The notes under the pieces: model-generated
Database searches by the model: none
What the model was told of the DNA's origin: nothing
What the model saw: the letters and a program-made list of their open reading frames with translations, nothing else
Program-made: the position numbers and the translations under genes
From: Streptomyces sp. NBC_00234
GTDB lineage: Bacteria > Actinomycetota > Actinomycetes > Streptomycetales > Streptomycetaceae
Reading direction: 5' to 3'
Assembly: GCF_036195325.1 (NCBI RefSeq)
Contig: NZ_CP108101.1
Coordinates: 1,364,001-1,428,000, forward strand
DNA length: 64,000 nucleotides
Shown: positions 1 to 14,081 of the stretch, piece after piece
Position numbering within the stretch: the first letter of the stretch is position 1
Layout of the letters: each line of letters begins with the position of its first letter

Positions 1-1188
<1,188 letters not shown>

Positions 1189-1196
<8 letters not shown>

Positions 1197-2331
1197 GCTG
1201 GCCCTCCATCAGGGAAACGAAGCGGTCGAAGAGGTACGCGGCGTCGTGCGGGCCCGCGGCTGCTTCGGGGTGGTACTGGACGCTGAAAGCCGGCTGGTCG
1301 AGGAGCTGAAGGCCCTCGACGACCTGGTCGTTCAGGCAGACGTGGGAGACCTCGGCGCGGCCGAACGGCGTCTCGGAGACCTTGTCGAGCGGGGCGTCGA
1401 CGGCGAAGCCGTGGTTGTGCGCGGTGACCTCGACCTTGCCGGTCGTGCGGTCCTGCACGGGCTGGTTGATGCCGCGGTGGCCGTACTTCAGCTTGTACGT
1501 GCCGAAGCCGAGCGCGCGGCCCAGGATCTGGTTGCCGAAGCAGATGCCGAAGAGCGGGGTCTTCCGCTCCAGGACGCCCTGCATGACGGAGACCGGGTGG
1601 TCGGCCGTGGAGGGGTCGCCGGGCCCGTTGGAGAAGAAGACTCCGTCGGGCTTCACCGCGTACACCTCGTCGAGGGTGGCGGTGGCGGGCAGGACGTGCA
1701 CCTCGATGCCGCGCTCCGCCATGCGGTGCGGGGTCATCCCCTTGATGCCGAGGTCGATCGCGGCGACGGTGAACTTCTTGGTGCCGATCGCGGGGACGAC
1801 GTACGTCTCCTTCGTCGCGACCTCGGCGGAGAGGTCGGCGCCGGTCATCTCGGGGGCCTGGCGCACCTTGGCGAGCAGCATGCCATCGTCGGCGATGGCG
1901 TTGCCGGAGAAGATGCCGACGCGCATCGCGCCGCGCTCGCGCAGGTGGCGGGTGAGCGCGCGGGTGTCGATGCCGCTGATGCCGACGACGCCCTGGCTCG
2001 CGAGCTCCTCGTCGAGCGAACGCCGGGAGCGCCAGTTGGAGGGCACCCGCGCGGGGTCGCGCACGACGTAACCGGCGACCCAGATCTGCTGCGACTCGGG
2101 GTCCTCGTCGTTCACACCGGTGTTGCCGACGTGCGGGGCCGTCATCACGACGACCTGACGGTGGTACGAAGGGTCGGTCAGCGTCTCCTGGTAGCCGGTC
2201 ATGCCGGTGGAGAACACCGCCTCGCCGAAGGTCTCCCCCACGGCCCCGTAGGCACGGCCGCGGAAGGCGCGGCCGTCCTCCAGGACGAGTACGGCGGGAG
2301 CTTTGGCGGCTCCCCGGGTGGAGATCGTCAT
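1189..2331 (-). CDS. carA: Carbamoyl-phosphate synthase small (glutaminase) subunit
   Basis: Glutamine amidotransferase subunit that passes ammonia to CarB. 380 aa, the usual length. The N-terminal CPSase small domain is followed by a class I amidotransferase domain with nucleophile Cys264 in GICFGNQ and His354/Glu356 in QYHPE, so the triad is intact. An upstream in-frame extension to 2934 has no CarA similarity and was rejected. The ATG at 2329-2331 begins MTISTRG and overlaps the stop of the upstream membrane-protein gene as ATGA. The end overlaps carB by 8 bases. Co-transcribed with pyrR-pyrB-pyrC and presumably under PyrR control. Confidence 0.97.
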
Positions 2332-2906
2332 CGTGCGGTGCCTTCCGTAGTGCGGTTCAGATGGTTGATGGCGTCGACCCAGGCCCGGTGTTCGGCCGCG
2401 TGGTCGGAGCGGAAACCGGAGTCGATCAGCTTGTCGCCGTGCGCCCAGGTGATGACCAGCAGGCCGCCCTCGGGGAGGACCTTGCCGGCGAGCGCCTTGT
2501 CGAGCCGGGCCTCGCGCAGTGCGTCGGCCGGTACGAAGAAGTCGGCCGCTCCGGGGCGTACGACGTCGAGTCCCTGCGCGCCGAGCGTCAGCTCGACGCG
2601 GCTGCGGGTGCCGAGGCCGTGCGCGACGATCCGGTCGAGCCACTGCCCGGCGGTCGTCGAGGCGTGGTAGCGGCCCGAGAGTGTGAGCAGTGTCTCGCCG
2701 TCCGCGAATCCCTCGGGGGTGGCGGGCAGCTCGGGCAGGTCCGACTGGAGCTGTCCTCGCCACTTCCATCCCTGGCGCATCAGCCAGTAGACGAGGGCGA
2801 TGAAGACGGCCAGTCCGACGACCCAGCTGATCCGGGCGGACCAGTCGGTCACTTCGGCCGACTTCTGGTCGGCGGCCAGCAGGTACAGGGGGGTCAGTGT
2901 TGTCAC
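2328..2906 (-). CDS. Membrane-anchored PH-like-domain protein of the pyr operon
   Basis: 192-aa protein of unknown biochemical role. One N-terminal transmembrane helix (about residues 26-45, [17 protein letters not shown]) is followed by a soluble C-terminal domain resembling the PH-like domain annotated for this position in Streptomyces pyr operons. No catalytic motif is visible. The GTG start (2904-2906) overlaps the pyrC stop as GTGA, and its own stop overlaps the carA ATG as ATGA, so it is embedded in and translationally coupled to the pathway. A link to pyrimidine metabolism, such as membrane tethering of the pathway enzymes, is inferred only from position. Confidence 0.8.
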   Translation of the reverse strand: MTTLTPLYLLAADQKSAEVTDWSARISWVVGLAVFIALVYWLMRQGWKWRGQLQSDLPELPATPEGFADGETLLTLSGRYHASTTAGQWLDRIVAHGLGTRSRVELTLGAQGLDVVRPGAADFFVPADALREARLDKALAGKVLPEGGLLVITWAHGDKLIDSGFRSDHAAEHRAWVDAINHLNRTTEGTAR

Positions 2907-4189
2907 GCGAGCTTCCCGTCGACGACCGTGGCACGGCCCCGCAGGAAGGTGTGGGTCACTCGGCCCGGCAGCTCGCGACCCTCGTACGGAGTGTTGCGGC
3001 TGCGGGACGCGAAGCCCGCGGGGTCCACGACTCCACGGTATGCCGGATCCACGAGCGTCAGGTTCGCGGGCTCGCCTGCCGAGACGGGGCGGCCGTGGCC
3101 GTCGAGCCGGCCGATCGCCGCCGGGCGGAACGACATGCGGTCGGCGACGCCCGCCCAGTCGATGAGGCCGGTGTCGACCATCGTCTGCTGGACGACGGAG
3201 AGCGCGGTCTCCAGGCCCACCATGCCCATGGCCGCCGCGGCCCACTCGCAGTCCTTGTCCTCGTGCGGGTGCGGGGCGTGGTCGGTGGCGACGCAGTCGA
3301 TGGTGCCGTCGGCGAGCGCCTCGCGCAGGGCCATCACGTCGGCCTCGGTGCGCAGCGGCGGGTTCACCTTGTAGACCGGGTTGTACGACCGTACGAGCTC
3401 GTCGGTGAGGAGCAGGTGGTGCGGGGTCACCTCGGCGGTGACGTTCCAGCCCTTTGACTTGGCCCATCGGACGATCTCGACCGAGCCGGCGGTCGACAGG
3501 TGGCAGATGTGCACCCGGGAGCCGACGTGGGCGGCGAGGAGGACGTCGCGGGCGATGATCGACTCCTCGGCCACGGCGGGCCAGCCGCCGAGACCCAGCT
3601 CCGCGGAGACGATGCCCTCGTTCATCTGGGCACCCTCGGTGAGGCGCGGCTCCTGGGCGTGCTGGGCGACGACCCCGTCGAACGCCTTCACGTACTCCAG
3701 CGCCCGCCGCATGATCACGGCGTCGTCGACGCACTTGCCGTCGTCGGAGAAGACCTTCACTCCGGCGGCGGAGTCGTGCATCGCGCCGAGTTCGGCGAGC
3801 TGCTTGCCCTCCAGGCCGACGGTGACGGCGCCGATGGGCTGCACGTCGCAGTAGCCGGACTCCTTGCCCAGCCGCCAGACCTGCTCGACGACGCCCGCGG
3901 TGTCGGCGACCGGGAAGGTGTTGGCCATGGCGTGCACGGCGGTGAAGCCGCCGACCGCCGCGGCCTTGGTGCCGGTGAGGACGGTCTCGGAGTCCTCGCG
4001 GCCCGGCTCGCGCAGATGGGTGTGCAGGTCGACGAGGCCGGGCAGCAGGATCCGGCCCGCCGCCTCGACGACGGTGGCGTCGCCGGCCTCGATGTCCGTG
4101 CCCACCCGCTCGATGGTCTCGCCGTCGATCAGGACGTCCTGCGGCTCGCCACCGAGGATCTTCGCGCCGCGGATCAGGATCTTGCTCAT
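2903..4189 (-). CDS. pyrC: Dihydroorotase
   Basis: Third step of UMP synthesis: reversible cyclisation of carbamoyl aspartate to dihydroorotate. 428 aa, class I amidohydrolase fold. Metal-site features are visible: [10 protein letters not shown] at 54-63 (His56, His58), His177 in AQHAQ, His230 in CHLS, and Asp303 in ATDHAPH. The start ATG lies just two bases after the pyrB stop, and the stop overlaps the next gene as GTGA. No anomalies. Function is confident from the signature and operon context. Confidence 0.97.
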   Translation of the reverse strand: MSKILIRGAKILGGEPQDVLIDGETIERVGTDIEAGDATVVEAAGRILLPGLVDLHTHLREPGREDSETVLTGTKAAAVGGFTAVHAMANTFPVADTAGVVEQVWRLGKESGYCDVQPIGAVTVGLEGKQLAELGAMHDSAAGVKVFSDDGKCVDDAVIMRRALEYVKAFDGVVAQHAQEPRLTEGAQMNEGIVSAELGLGGWPAVAEESIIARDVLLAAHVGSRVHICHLSTAGSVEIVRWAKSKGWNVTAEVTPHHLLLTDELVRSYNPVYKVNPPLRTEADVMALREALADGTIDCVATDHAPHPHEDKDCEWAAAAMGMVGLETALSVVQQTMVDTGLIDWAGVADRMSFRPAAIGRLDGHGRPVSAGEPANLTLVDPAYRGVVDPAGFASRSRNTPYEGRELPGRVTHTFLRGRATVVDGKLA

Positions 4190-4191
4190 GA

Positions 4192-5169
4192 TTACTTGTT
4201 CTCCTCGGTACGGGCGGGGGTGGCGGACTCGTTGCCGCCCAGCAGCAGGTAGAGCACGGCCATGCGGATCGAGACACCGTTGGCGACCTGCTCGACGACC
4301 GTGCAGCGGTCGGAGTCGGCCACGTCGGCGGTGATCTCCATGCCCCGGACCATGGGCCCGGGGTGCATGACGATGGCGTGCTCGGGCATCTTGGCCATGC
4401 GCGAGCCGTCCAGGCCGTAGCGGCGGGAGTACTCGCGCTCGGTCGGGAAGTAGGCGGCGTTCATCCGTTCACGCTGCACACGAAGCATCATCACCGCGTC
4501 CGACTTCGGCAGCACCTCGTCGAGGCTGTAGCTGACGTCGCAGGGCCACTGTTCGACGCCCACGGGGACGAGCGTCGGCGGGGCCACCAGGGTGACGTGG
4601 GCACCGAGCGTGGTCAGCAGGTGCACGTTGGAACGGGCCACCCGGCTGTGCAGGATGTCGCCGACGATCGTGATGCGGCGCCCTTCGAGGTCCTTGCCGA
4701 GACCGGCGTCGGCCCCGACCAGCCGGCGGCGCATCGTGAAGGCGTCCAGCAGGGCCTGGGTGGGGTGCTCGTGGGTGCCGTCTCCGGCGTTGACGACGGC
4801 TCCGTCGATCCAGCCGGAGGTGGCCAGCCGGTACGGGGCGCCCGAGGCGCCGTGCCGGATGACGACGGCGTCCGCGCCCATCGCCTCCAGGGTCAGGGCG
4901 GTGTCCTTGAGCGACTCGCCCTTGGAGACGGACGAGCCCTTCGCGGAGAAGTTGATGACGTCGGCGGAGAGCCGCTTGGCGGCGGCCTCGAAGGAGATGC
5001 GGGTACGCGTCGAGTCCTCGAAGAAGAGGTTGACGACGGTGCGTCCGCGCAGGGTGGGGAGCTTCTTGATCGGCCGGTCCGCGACCCGGGCCATTTCCTC
5101 GGCTGTGTCGAGGATCAGGACGGCGTCGTCGCGAGTGAGGTCGGCGGCCGAGATGAGGTGACGCTTCAT
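4192..5169 (-). CDS. pyrB: Aspartate carbamoyltransferase catalytic chain
   Basis: Condenses carbamoyl phosphate with aspartate. 325 aa. The carbamoyl-phosphate binding loop FFEDSTRTR is at 49-57, the mobile lysine loop SSVSKGES at ~79-86, and HPTQALLD at 135-142. No pyrI regulatory gene is nearby, as expected for Gram-positive pyr operons. A 95-base spacer with no gene separates it from pyrR; GGAG lies ~9 bases before the ATG. The end abuts pyrC. Confidence 0.97.
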   Translation of the reverse strand: MKRHLISAADLTRDDAVLILDTAEEMARVADRPIKKLPTLRGRTVVNLFFEDSTRTRISFEAAAKRLSADVINFSAKGSSVSKGESLKDTALTLEAMGADAVVIRHGASGAPYRLATSGWIDGAVVNAGDGTHEHPTQALLDAFTMRRRLVGADAGLGKDLEGRRITIVGDILHSRVARSNVHLLTTLGAHVTLVAPPTLVPVGVEQWPCDVSYSLDEVLPKSDAVMMLRVQRERMNAAYFPTEREYSRRYGLDGSRMAKMPEHAIVMHPGPMVRGMEITADVADSDRCTVVEQVANGVSIRMAVLYLLLGGNESATPARTEENK

Positions 5170-5264
5170 CTGGGGGTTCTCCGGGTTGCTGGAGGGAGGA
5201 TTCGGGCACGCGGGCGTGCGGAAGCTGCTGTACGGCCTGAAGGGCGGTGTACGGGCCTAGACAG

Positions 5265-5885
<621 letters not shown>

Positions 5886-5993
5886 CGTTAAAGGACGTCG
5901 AAATTGCGTCATCAACGTTACCAGGGCTTGTGCGAGCCTCTGGTCCCACCCCCGGGAGGTACCGGTCCGGACCATTCAGCTTGACGCATCCAA

Positions 5994-6023
5994 GTAACGC
6001 TGCGTAACCTCACAGTGAGTTAC
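5994..6023 (+). promoter_or_regulatory. Two abutting BldD operator boxes upstream of bldD
   Basis: Box 1 (5994-6008) GTAACGCTGCGTAAC matches the published BldD motif nTnACnCwGnGTnAn at every specified position. Box 2 (6009-6023) CTCACAGTGAGTTAC matches all but one. The two 15-bp boxes are directly adjacent, 47 bases before the bldD start. BldD is known to repress its own gene, so this is the probable autoregulatory operator; the tandem arrangement suggests binding of two dimers. The site may also affect the divergent pyrR promoter. Confidence 0.85.
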
Positions 6024-6070
6024 CAGCCACGCGGCGGAGCCGCAAACTGTTCCAGCGTCCGGGGAGCCTT

Positions 6071-6568
6071 ATGTCCAGCGAATACGCAAAACAGCTCGGG
6101 GCCAAGCTCCGCGCCATCCGCACCCAGCAGGGCCTCTCCCTCCATGGCGTGGAAGAGAAGTCCCAGGGCCGCTGGAAGGCCGTCGTGGTCGGTTCGTACG
6201 AGCGCGGTGACCGCGCCGTGACCGTCCAGCGCCTCGCCGAGCTGGCAGATTTCTACGGGGTCCCGGTGCAGGAGCTGCTGCCCGGCACGACGCCGGGCGG
6301 TGCCGCCGAGCCGCCGCCGAAGCTCGTTCTGGACCTGGAGCGCCTCGCCCACGTCCCGCCGGAGAAGGCCGGACCGCTGCAGCGCTACGCCGCGACGATC
6401 CAGAGCCAGCGCGGTGACTACAACGGCAAGGTGCTGTCGATCCGCCAGGACGACCTGCGCACGCTCGCCGTGATCTACGACCAGTCGCCGTCCGTGCTCA
6501 CGGAGCAGCTCATCAGCTGGGGCGTGCTGGACGCGGACGCGCGTCGCGCGGTCCACGACGAGGGCTGA
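6071..6568 (+). CDS. bldD: BldD, c-di-GMP-responsive developmental repressor
   Basis: Master repressor of Streptomyces sporulation genes; dimerises on DNA when bound to tetrameric c-di-GMP. 165 aa. N-terminal XRE-type helix-turn-helix (about residues 7-70). The C-terminal domain carries the c-di-GMP signature: RGD at 114-116 and RQDD at 125-128, exactly the spacing known for this family. Ribosome site GGGGAG lies just before the ATG. Tandem BldD boxes upstream indicate autoregulation. A strong terminator follows. Confidence 0.98.
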   Translation: MSSEYAKQLGAKLRAIRTQQGLSLHGVEEKSQGRWKAVVVGSYERGDRAVTVQRLAELADFYGVPVQELLPGTTPGGAAEPPPKLVLDLERLAHVPPEKAGPLQRYAATIQSQRGDYNGKVLSIRQDDLRTLAVIYDQSPSVLTEQLISWGVLDADARRAVHDEG

Positions 6569-6591
6569 CGCCGCACCAGCAGAAACGTACC

Positions 6592-6635
6592 GCCGGGTGG
6601 GCGGGGGCCTTCGGGACCCCGCCCACCCGGCTTTT
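6592..6635 (+). terminator. Rho-independent terminator of bldD
   Basis: Perfect 15-bp GC stem (6592-6606 with 6617-6631), short loop with GGCCTTCGGG, then TTTT at 6632-6635. Confidence 0.9.
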
Positions 6636-6692
6636 GCGTACCCGGCCGTTCACCCGACCGGCGGCGTGCGGCCTCCCGGACCGGGGCGTCCG

Positions 6693-6751
6693 CCTGAGCG
6701 GTGGTGGGGCGGGTGCCGGGGTCGTCCACCTGAGCGGTGGTGGGTCGGGTG
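6693..6751. repeat. Tandem direct repeat, 36-base period
   Basis: Two copies of CCTGAGCGGTGGTGGGKCGG plus GTG, at 6693-6715 and 6729-6751, match at 22 of 23 bases. They lie between the bldD terminator and the long inverted repeat. No gene is apparent in the 6636-7188 interval; its open frames have no protein-like composition. Confidence 0.8.
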
Positions 6752-7079
6752 GGGCCCCTCCGGAGTGTCTCCTCGGGACGGGCGCGGCACCCGGGTCCGG
6801 AGCGAACGAACCCGGCTCCTACGCCCGCCCCTGCGGGGACCCTCCTGCACGGCCCCACCCGTGTCTCGTCGATCCCTGCGGCCCGGTGGCACGGCATCCC
6901 AGCCACCCGGAACCGACCCGTCTCCGCTCGCTCCCCCGGTGGCACGGCCCGCAGCGACACTCCGGCCGGTCCGGGGCCGTGCAGGAGGGTCCCCGCAGGG
7001 TGACGAACGGATACCCGGGTTCGTTCGCTCCGTACCCGCCGAACGTTCGTTGCCCGAGGAGACACTCCGGAGGGGCCCC
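6751..7079. repeat. Long interrupted inverted repeat in the bldD-nusB intergenic region
   Basis: Three matched arm segments are nested around a ~116-base centre: 6751-6777 with 7053-7079 (27 bp, perfect), 6791-6815 with 7014-7038 (about 23 of 25), and 6831-6856 with 6973-6998 (26 bp, perfect). As RNA or cruciform DNA it could form one very long hairpin. It resembles repetitive intergenic elements common in Streptomyces (inference). A short element AAGCCCGTCCGGCGCTTGAG at 7123 follows, which I recall as widely dispersed in this genus. Confidence 0.85.
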
Positions 7080-7188
7080 GGACCACCCCCGAACCGGCCA
7101 CCACGGGCCGCGGCGCCACAACCAAGCCCGTCCGGCGCTTGAGGACAAAACGGCGCCGCGAAGACGAACGGTGCCGAAGACAACGCCG

Positions 7189-7216
7189 AAAGGCCCACGG
7201 TCAACGACCATGGGCC
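7189..7216 (-). terminator. Terminator of the pepP-like/efp/nusB transcript
   Basis: Minus-strand hairpin with an 11-bp stem (GGCCCATGGTC / GACCGTGGGCC, one G-U pair), a GTT loop and a trailing TTT, lying 25 bases past the nusB stop. Confidence 0.75.
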
Positions 7217-7240
7217 CTTCGTGGCGAACGCCGTCGGAAG

Positions 7241-7672
7241 CTACTGCTCCCGGCGCAGGTTCGGCTTGAGGTCCTTGAAGCGGGCCAGCAGCCCGTTCAC
7301 GAACGACGGGGAGTCATCGGTGGAGAACTCCTTGGCGAGCTGGACCGCCTCGTCGATCACGACGGCGTCCGGCGTCTCGTCCATCCAGATCAGCTCATAC
7401 GCACCGAGCCGCAGAATGCTCCGGTCGACGACCGGCATGCGGTCGATCTCCCAGTCCACGGCGTAGGTGACGATGAGGTCGTCGATACGGTCCGCGTACT
7501 GCGCGTACCCCTCGACGAGCTCCATCGTGAATTCGCCGACCGGCGGCTGTCGGTCGTCGGTCCGCGAGAGGCGCACCCAGTCCGCGAGGACCGTCTGCAC
7601 GGACTCACCGCGCTGGTCGGCCTCGAAGAGGATCTGGAAGGCGCGCTTGCGGGCCTTGTTCCGGGCAGCCAC
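7241..7672 (-). CDS. nusB: Transcription antitermination protein NusB
   Basis: 143 aa, all-helical NusB fold. With NusE (S10) it binds boxA RNA to support rRNA antitermination. The N-terminus AARNKARKRAFQILFEAD and the segment RLGAYELIWMDETP...VIDEAVQLAKEFS are characteristic. The GTG start lies two bases after the efp stop, a common efp-nusB pairing in Gram-positives, so expression is likely coupled. Confidence 0.95.
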   Translation of the reverse strand: MAARNKARKRAFQILFEADQRGESVQTVLADWVRLSRTDDRQPPVGEFTMELVEGYAQYADRIDDLIVTYAVDWEIDRMPVVDRSILRLGAYELIWMDETPDAVVIDEAVQLAKEFSTDDSPSFVNGLLARFKDLKPNLRREQ

Positions 7673-7674
7673 GG

Positions 7675-8241
7675 TTAGCTGTTCACCCGGCCGAGGTAGT
7701 CGCCCGTACGGGTGTCGACCTTGATCTTCTCGCCGGTGGTGATGAAGAGCGGAACACCGATCTCGTAACCGGTCTCCAGCGTGGCGGGCTTGCTGCCACC
7801 GGTGGAGCGGTCGCCCTGGACACCCGGGTCGGTGTGCTGGATGGTCAGCTCGACGGCGGCCGGCAGCTCGACGTAGAGCACCTCGCCCTCGTGCTGGGCC
7901 ACGGAGGCGGTGAAGCCCTCGATCAGGAAGTTGGCGGCGTCGCCGACAGCCTTGCGGTCGACCATCAGCTGGTCGTACGTGTTCATGTCCATGAAGACGA
8001 AGTACTCGCCGTCCATGTACGAGAACTGCATGTCGCGGCGGTCAATGGTGGCCGTCTCGACCTTCACGCCGGCGTTGAACGTCTTGTCGACGACCTTGCC
8101 GGAGAGCACGTTCTTGAGCTTGGTGCGCACGAAGGCCGGGCCCTTGCCGGGCTTGACGTGCTGGAACTCGACGACGGACCAGAGCTGGCCCCCGTCGAGC
8201 TTGAGCACCAGGCCGTTCTTGAGGTCGTTCGTGGAAGCCAC
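7675..8241 (-). CDS. efp: Translation elongation factor P
   Basis: Relieves ribosome stalling at polyproline stretches. 188 aa, the usual three-domain length. Starts at GTG (8239-8241), giving [20 protein letters not shown]; the longer open frame upstream lacks EF-P similarity. The modification-loop segment [12 protein letters not shown] has Lys33 at the tip. In actinobacteria a Lys here may act without beta-lysylation (family knowledge; modification cannot be read from sequence). C-terminal [10 protein letters not shown] is typical. Followed by nusB. Confidence 0.96.
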   Translation of the reverse strand: MASTNDLKNGLVLKLDGGQLWSVVEFQHVKPGKGPAFVRTKLKNVLSGKVVDKTFNAGVKVETATIDRRDMQFSYMDGEYFVFMDMNTYDQLMVDRKAVGDAANFLIEGFTASVAQHEGEVLYVELPAAVELTIQHTDPGVQGDRSTGGSKPATLETGYEIGVPLFITTGEKIKVDTRTGDYLGRVNS

Positions 8242-8290
8242 GGTTGCGGAATCTCCTGGACTGAAGCTGGTGGACGACCGAGGATGCGCG

Positions 8291-9397
8291 CTAGAGCGCG
8301 AGCAGCTCCTTGGTCGTAATGGTGAGTAGCTCGGGTCCGCCGTCCGCCTCTGGGCGCACGACGAGCGTGTCATCGATCCGGACACCGCCCCGGCCCGGGA
8401 GGTGGACCCCCGGTTCGACGGTGACCGGCACACAAGCGTCCAGTTTACCCATGGCTGTCGGTGCCAACTGCGGGTCCTCGTCGATTTCGAGCCCGACGCC
8501 GTGCCCGGTCCAGGGTGCGAGGCCCTCGCCATGGCCCGCGGAATCCAGCAGATGGCGGGCCGCGTGGTCCACGTCGCGGTAGGCGGCACCGGGGAGAAGC
8601 GCCTCCCGTCCGGCCCGCTGAGCGGCGAAAACGAGGTCGTAGAGCTCGATCTGCCAGTCCGCGGGAGTCGTCCCGATCACAAACGTACGGCCGATCTCGC
8701 ACCGGTAGCCGCGATAGTTCGCGCCGAGGCAGACGGAGAGGAAATCGCCTTCCTCCACACGCCGGTCCGAGGGCCTGTGACGGCCTTGGCCCGAATTGGG
8801 CCCGGTGGCGACGGAGGTCGCGAAGGCCGGACCGTCGGCGCCGTGGTCCACGAGCCGGCGTTCCAGCTCCAGGGCCAGGTGACGCTCGGTACGGCCCACC
8901 AGGATCGATTCGAGCAGCTCGCCGAGGGCCTGGTCGGTGATCTCGGCGGCGATCCGCAGACAGGCGATCTCTTCCTCGTCCTTGACGATCCGCAGCTGTT
9001 CCACGGACGCTCCGAGATCGGCCAGCCGCAGCCGGGGGGCGACCGAGCCCATGGCACGGTGACGGGCGACCGTCAGATCGTGCTCCTCGACCGCGAGCGA
9101 CTCCGCGCCGACGGAGGCGGCCAGATCGGCGGCGGCGACCACCGGATCGCCGCCCGGCACCGGGAGCACGGTCTGCCGCAGCGCCTCGTCGGGGCGGCCC
9201 TCGGCGGGATCGCCGGTGGGGGCGCGGGGGCAGAGCAGGACGTCCTCGGTGGGTCCGAGCAGCAGGACGGCCCCGAGGGGGGCTCCGCCCGCGAGATAGC
9301 GGACGTTGGCGGGACGGGAGACCAGGGCGGCCGCGGACCCCGCGGCGGCGCACCGGTCGCGGAGCAGGCCACGGCGGACGGCGTACACCTCTGACAT
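8291..9397 (-). CDS. M24-family (Xaa-Pro aminopeptidase-like) protein with altered metal ligands
   Basis: 368 aa: N-terminal creatinase domain (1-~135) and C-terminal pita-bread domain. Canonical M24 enzymes use two Asp, one His and two Glu to hold two metals. Here the equivalent positions read Cys223 ([11 protein letters not shown]), Glu234 (YRCEIGRT), His299 (TGHGVG), Glu328 (TVEPG) and Asp342 (GVRIDD), so three of five ligands are changed. It could be a divergent peptidase or a non-catalytic homologue. It is upstream of efp in the same orientation with a 49-base gap. Confidence 0.85.
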   Translation of the reverse strand: MSEVYAVRRGLLRDRCAAAGSAAALVSRPANVRYLAGGAPLGAVLLLGPTEDVLLCPRAPTGDPAEGRPDEALRQTVLPVPGGDPVVAAADLAASVGAESLAVEEHDLTVARHRAMGSVAPRLRLADLGASVEQLRIVKDEEEIACLRIAAEITDQALGELLESILVGRTERHLALELERRLVDHGADGPAFATSVATGPNSGQGRHRPSDRRVEEGDFLSVCLGANYRGYRCEIGRTFVIGTTPADWQIELYDLVFAAQRAGREALLPGAAYRDVDHAARHLLDSAGHGEGLAPWTGHGVGLEIDEDPQLAPTAMGKLDACVPVTVEPGVHLPGRGGVRIDDTLVVRPEADGGPELLTITTKELLAL

Positions 9398-9469
9398 GTT
9401 CCGAGCCTACGAGCGGGGGCCCGGCAGCGCCCGGCCAGCGCATCCGACCGGGGGGGGACGACCGGGTTG

Positions 9470-10294
9470 TTACCAGGCCGGCGGGCTGGCGATGGAGCGG
9501 GCGAGGACGTCGTCCAGGACCCGGGCCGTCGTCTCCACGTCGTAGCTGGAGTTGTCGATGATGGGCAGGCCCGAGCCGTACCAGCCGGCCATCCGGCCGT
9601 GGATGCGGGCCACCTCCTCGTCGGACAGCCGCCGGTTCCCGCTGCGGGCGGCGTTGCGCTCCAGCACGACCTCCAGGCCGGGCAGGAGAACGACGGGCAG
9701 GAGTCCGGGGCCCACGTGGCGCTTCCAGCCGCCGAGGCCGACGACGGGGCGGTCGGGGAAGACGGCGTCGTCGAGGATGCACGAGATGCCGTTGGCCAGG
9801 AAATTACGGGCGGCGAAGCCGCAGGTGCGACGGGCCAGGCGGTACTGGGCCTCGGAGTGGTCGTTCCACCCGGCCTGCGGATCGGCGAAGCCGGCGCACA
9901 CCCACTCGCGGACGTCGTCGAGGGAGACGTGTGCGGTGGGGACCCGGCGCCGGGCGGCCCAGAGTCTGGCCACGGTGGTCTTCCCGGCGCCTGCCGGGCC
10001 GATCAGCAGCACGGCGAGCGTCGCCGTACCGGTGCCGGGCTCGGCGGGCGGGGCGGGCAGCGGCACGGGACCGCCGGGAGGCAGCCGTACGTGGCCCGTG
10101 GTCTCGCGGGAGGGCGGCACGGGGGCGTGGAGGGGCGCGGGGCCGGTCCAGCCCTGCCCGGGGGGCGGGGGCGGTATCGGCGGCGGGCCGGGGTGGCCTG
10201 GATGGCCGGGGTGCTGGGCCTGGTGCGTCCAGCCGGCAGGTCCGTTTCCGGGTCCTTGGGGCGGCGGCAGCGGGGCCCCCACTGCGTGCTGCAT
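9470..10294 (-). CDS. P-loop ATPase/kinase-like protein with proline-rich N-terminus
   Basis: 274 aa. The first ~85 residues are Pro/Gly-rich and probably disordered. The rest is a small AAA/zeta-toxin-like P-loop kinase fold: Walker A GPAGAGKTT, a DDVREW segment, and an ILDDAVFPDRP stretch. Substrate unknown. It lies between the M24 peptidase and aroQ on the same strand. The start ATG gives MQHAVGAPLPPP; a later start inside the Pro-rich segment is possible. Confidence 0.75.
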   Translation of the reverse strand: MQHAVGAPLPPPQGPGNGPAGWTHQAQHPGHPGHPGPPPIPPPPPGQGWTGPAPLHAPVPPSRETTGHVRLPPGGPVPLPAPPAEPGTGTATLAVLLIGPAGAGKTTVARLWAARRRVPTAHVSLDDVREWVCAGFADPQAGWNDHSEAQYRLARRTCGFAARNFLANGISCILDDAVFPDRPVVGLGGWKRHVGPGLLPVVLLPGLEVVLERNAARSGNRRLSDEEVARIHGRMAGWYGSGLPIIDNSSYDVETTARVLDDVLARSIASPPAW

Positions 10295-10443
10295 CCGGTG
10301 CCACTCCGTCTCGTACAGGCAACTGGCGCTGGTGGAACGGCAACCGTACCGTCCCCGGCCGCCGCAAGGTGAACGGACGGGGACGGCATGGAGTGCCCCG
10401 TCGGCCGGGGTGGCCGACGGATCGGACGTGGACGGCCGACGGA

Positions 10444-13711
<3,268 letters not shown>

Positions 13712-14014
13712 CGGTGCTCCTCATGCTCGCGCCTGAAACTGCAACGGCGCGACCGGGTGCGCGGCCCTGGCCCGCCGCCTCCGATCCTCCCACGACCGGG
13801 GGCGCGAACCGGCCGCCGGTCCACTAGGCGGACGGTTTGACCATCCGCTTAACGCAGCTGGCGACGCGGCGACCTCACCGTTTGACGGACTACCGAATGA
13901 GCACCTGGAAATGGGACATGCTCCCGTCCTCAGCAGCCCCAGCAAGTGTTCCTGCGCCCCATCTCGGCTCTGGAGAGCCTGAACCACCATGCCAGCGCCT
14001 GAAATCGACCTACC
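13712..14014. other. Left flank of the mobile island, no gene seen
   Basis: Holds the aroC promoter region near 13720-13860, then ~150 bases with no supported gene up to the IS end. Composition is mixed; I see no tRNA, integrase site or clear direct repeat. Confidence 0.6.
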
Positions 14015-14031
14015 AAGGGCTGTCCCGTAAA
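14015..14031 (+). repeat. Left terminal inverted repeat of the IS
   Basis: AAGGGCTGTCCCGTAAA; its complement recurs at the right end with one mismatch. Confidence 0.85.
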
Positions 14032-14081
14032 TGAGCTCCCGGCTGTTCGGGATGTGCCCGCCCCCGGGCTGGTGGTCTCGC

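Noticed and set aside
6640..7200. CRISPR array in the repeat-rich region
   Set aside because: Only two direct-repeat copies and otherwise inverted arms; spacing and spacers do not fit CRISPR.
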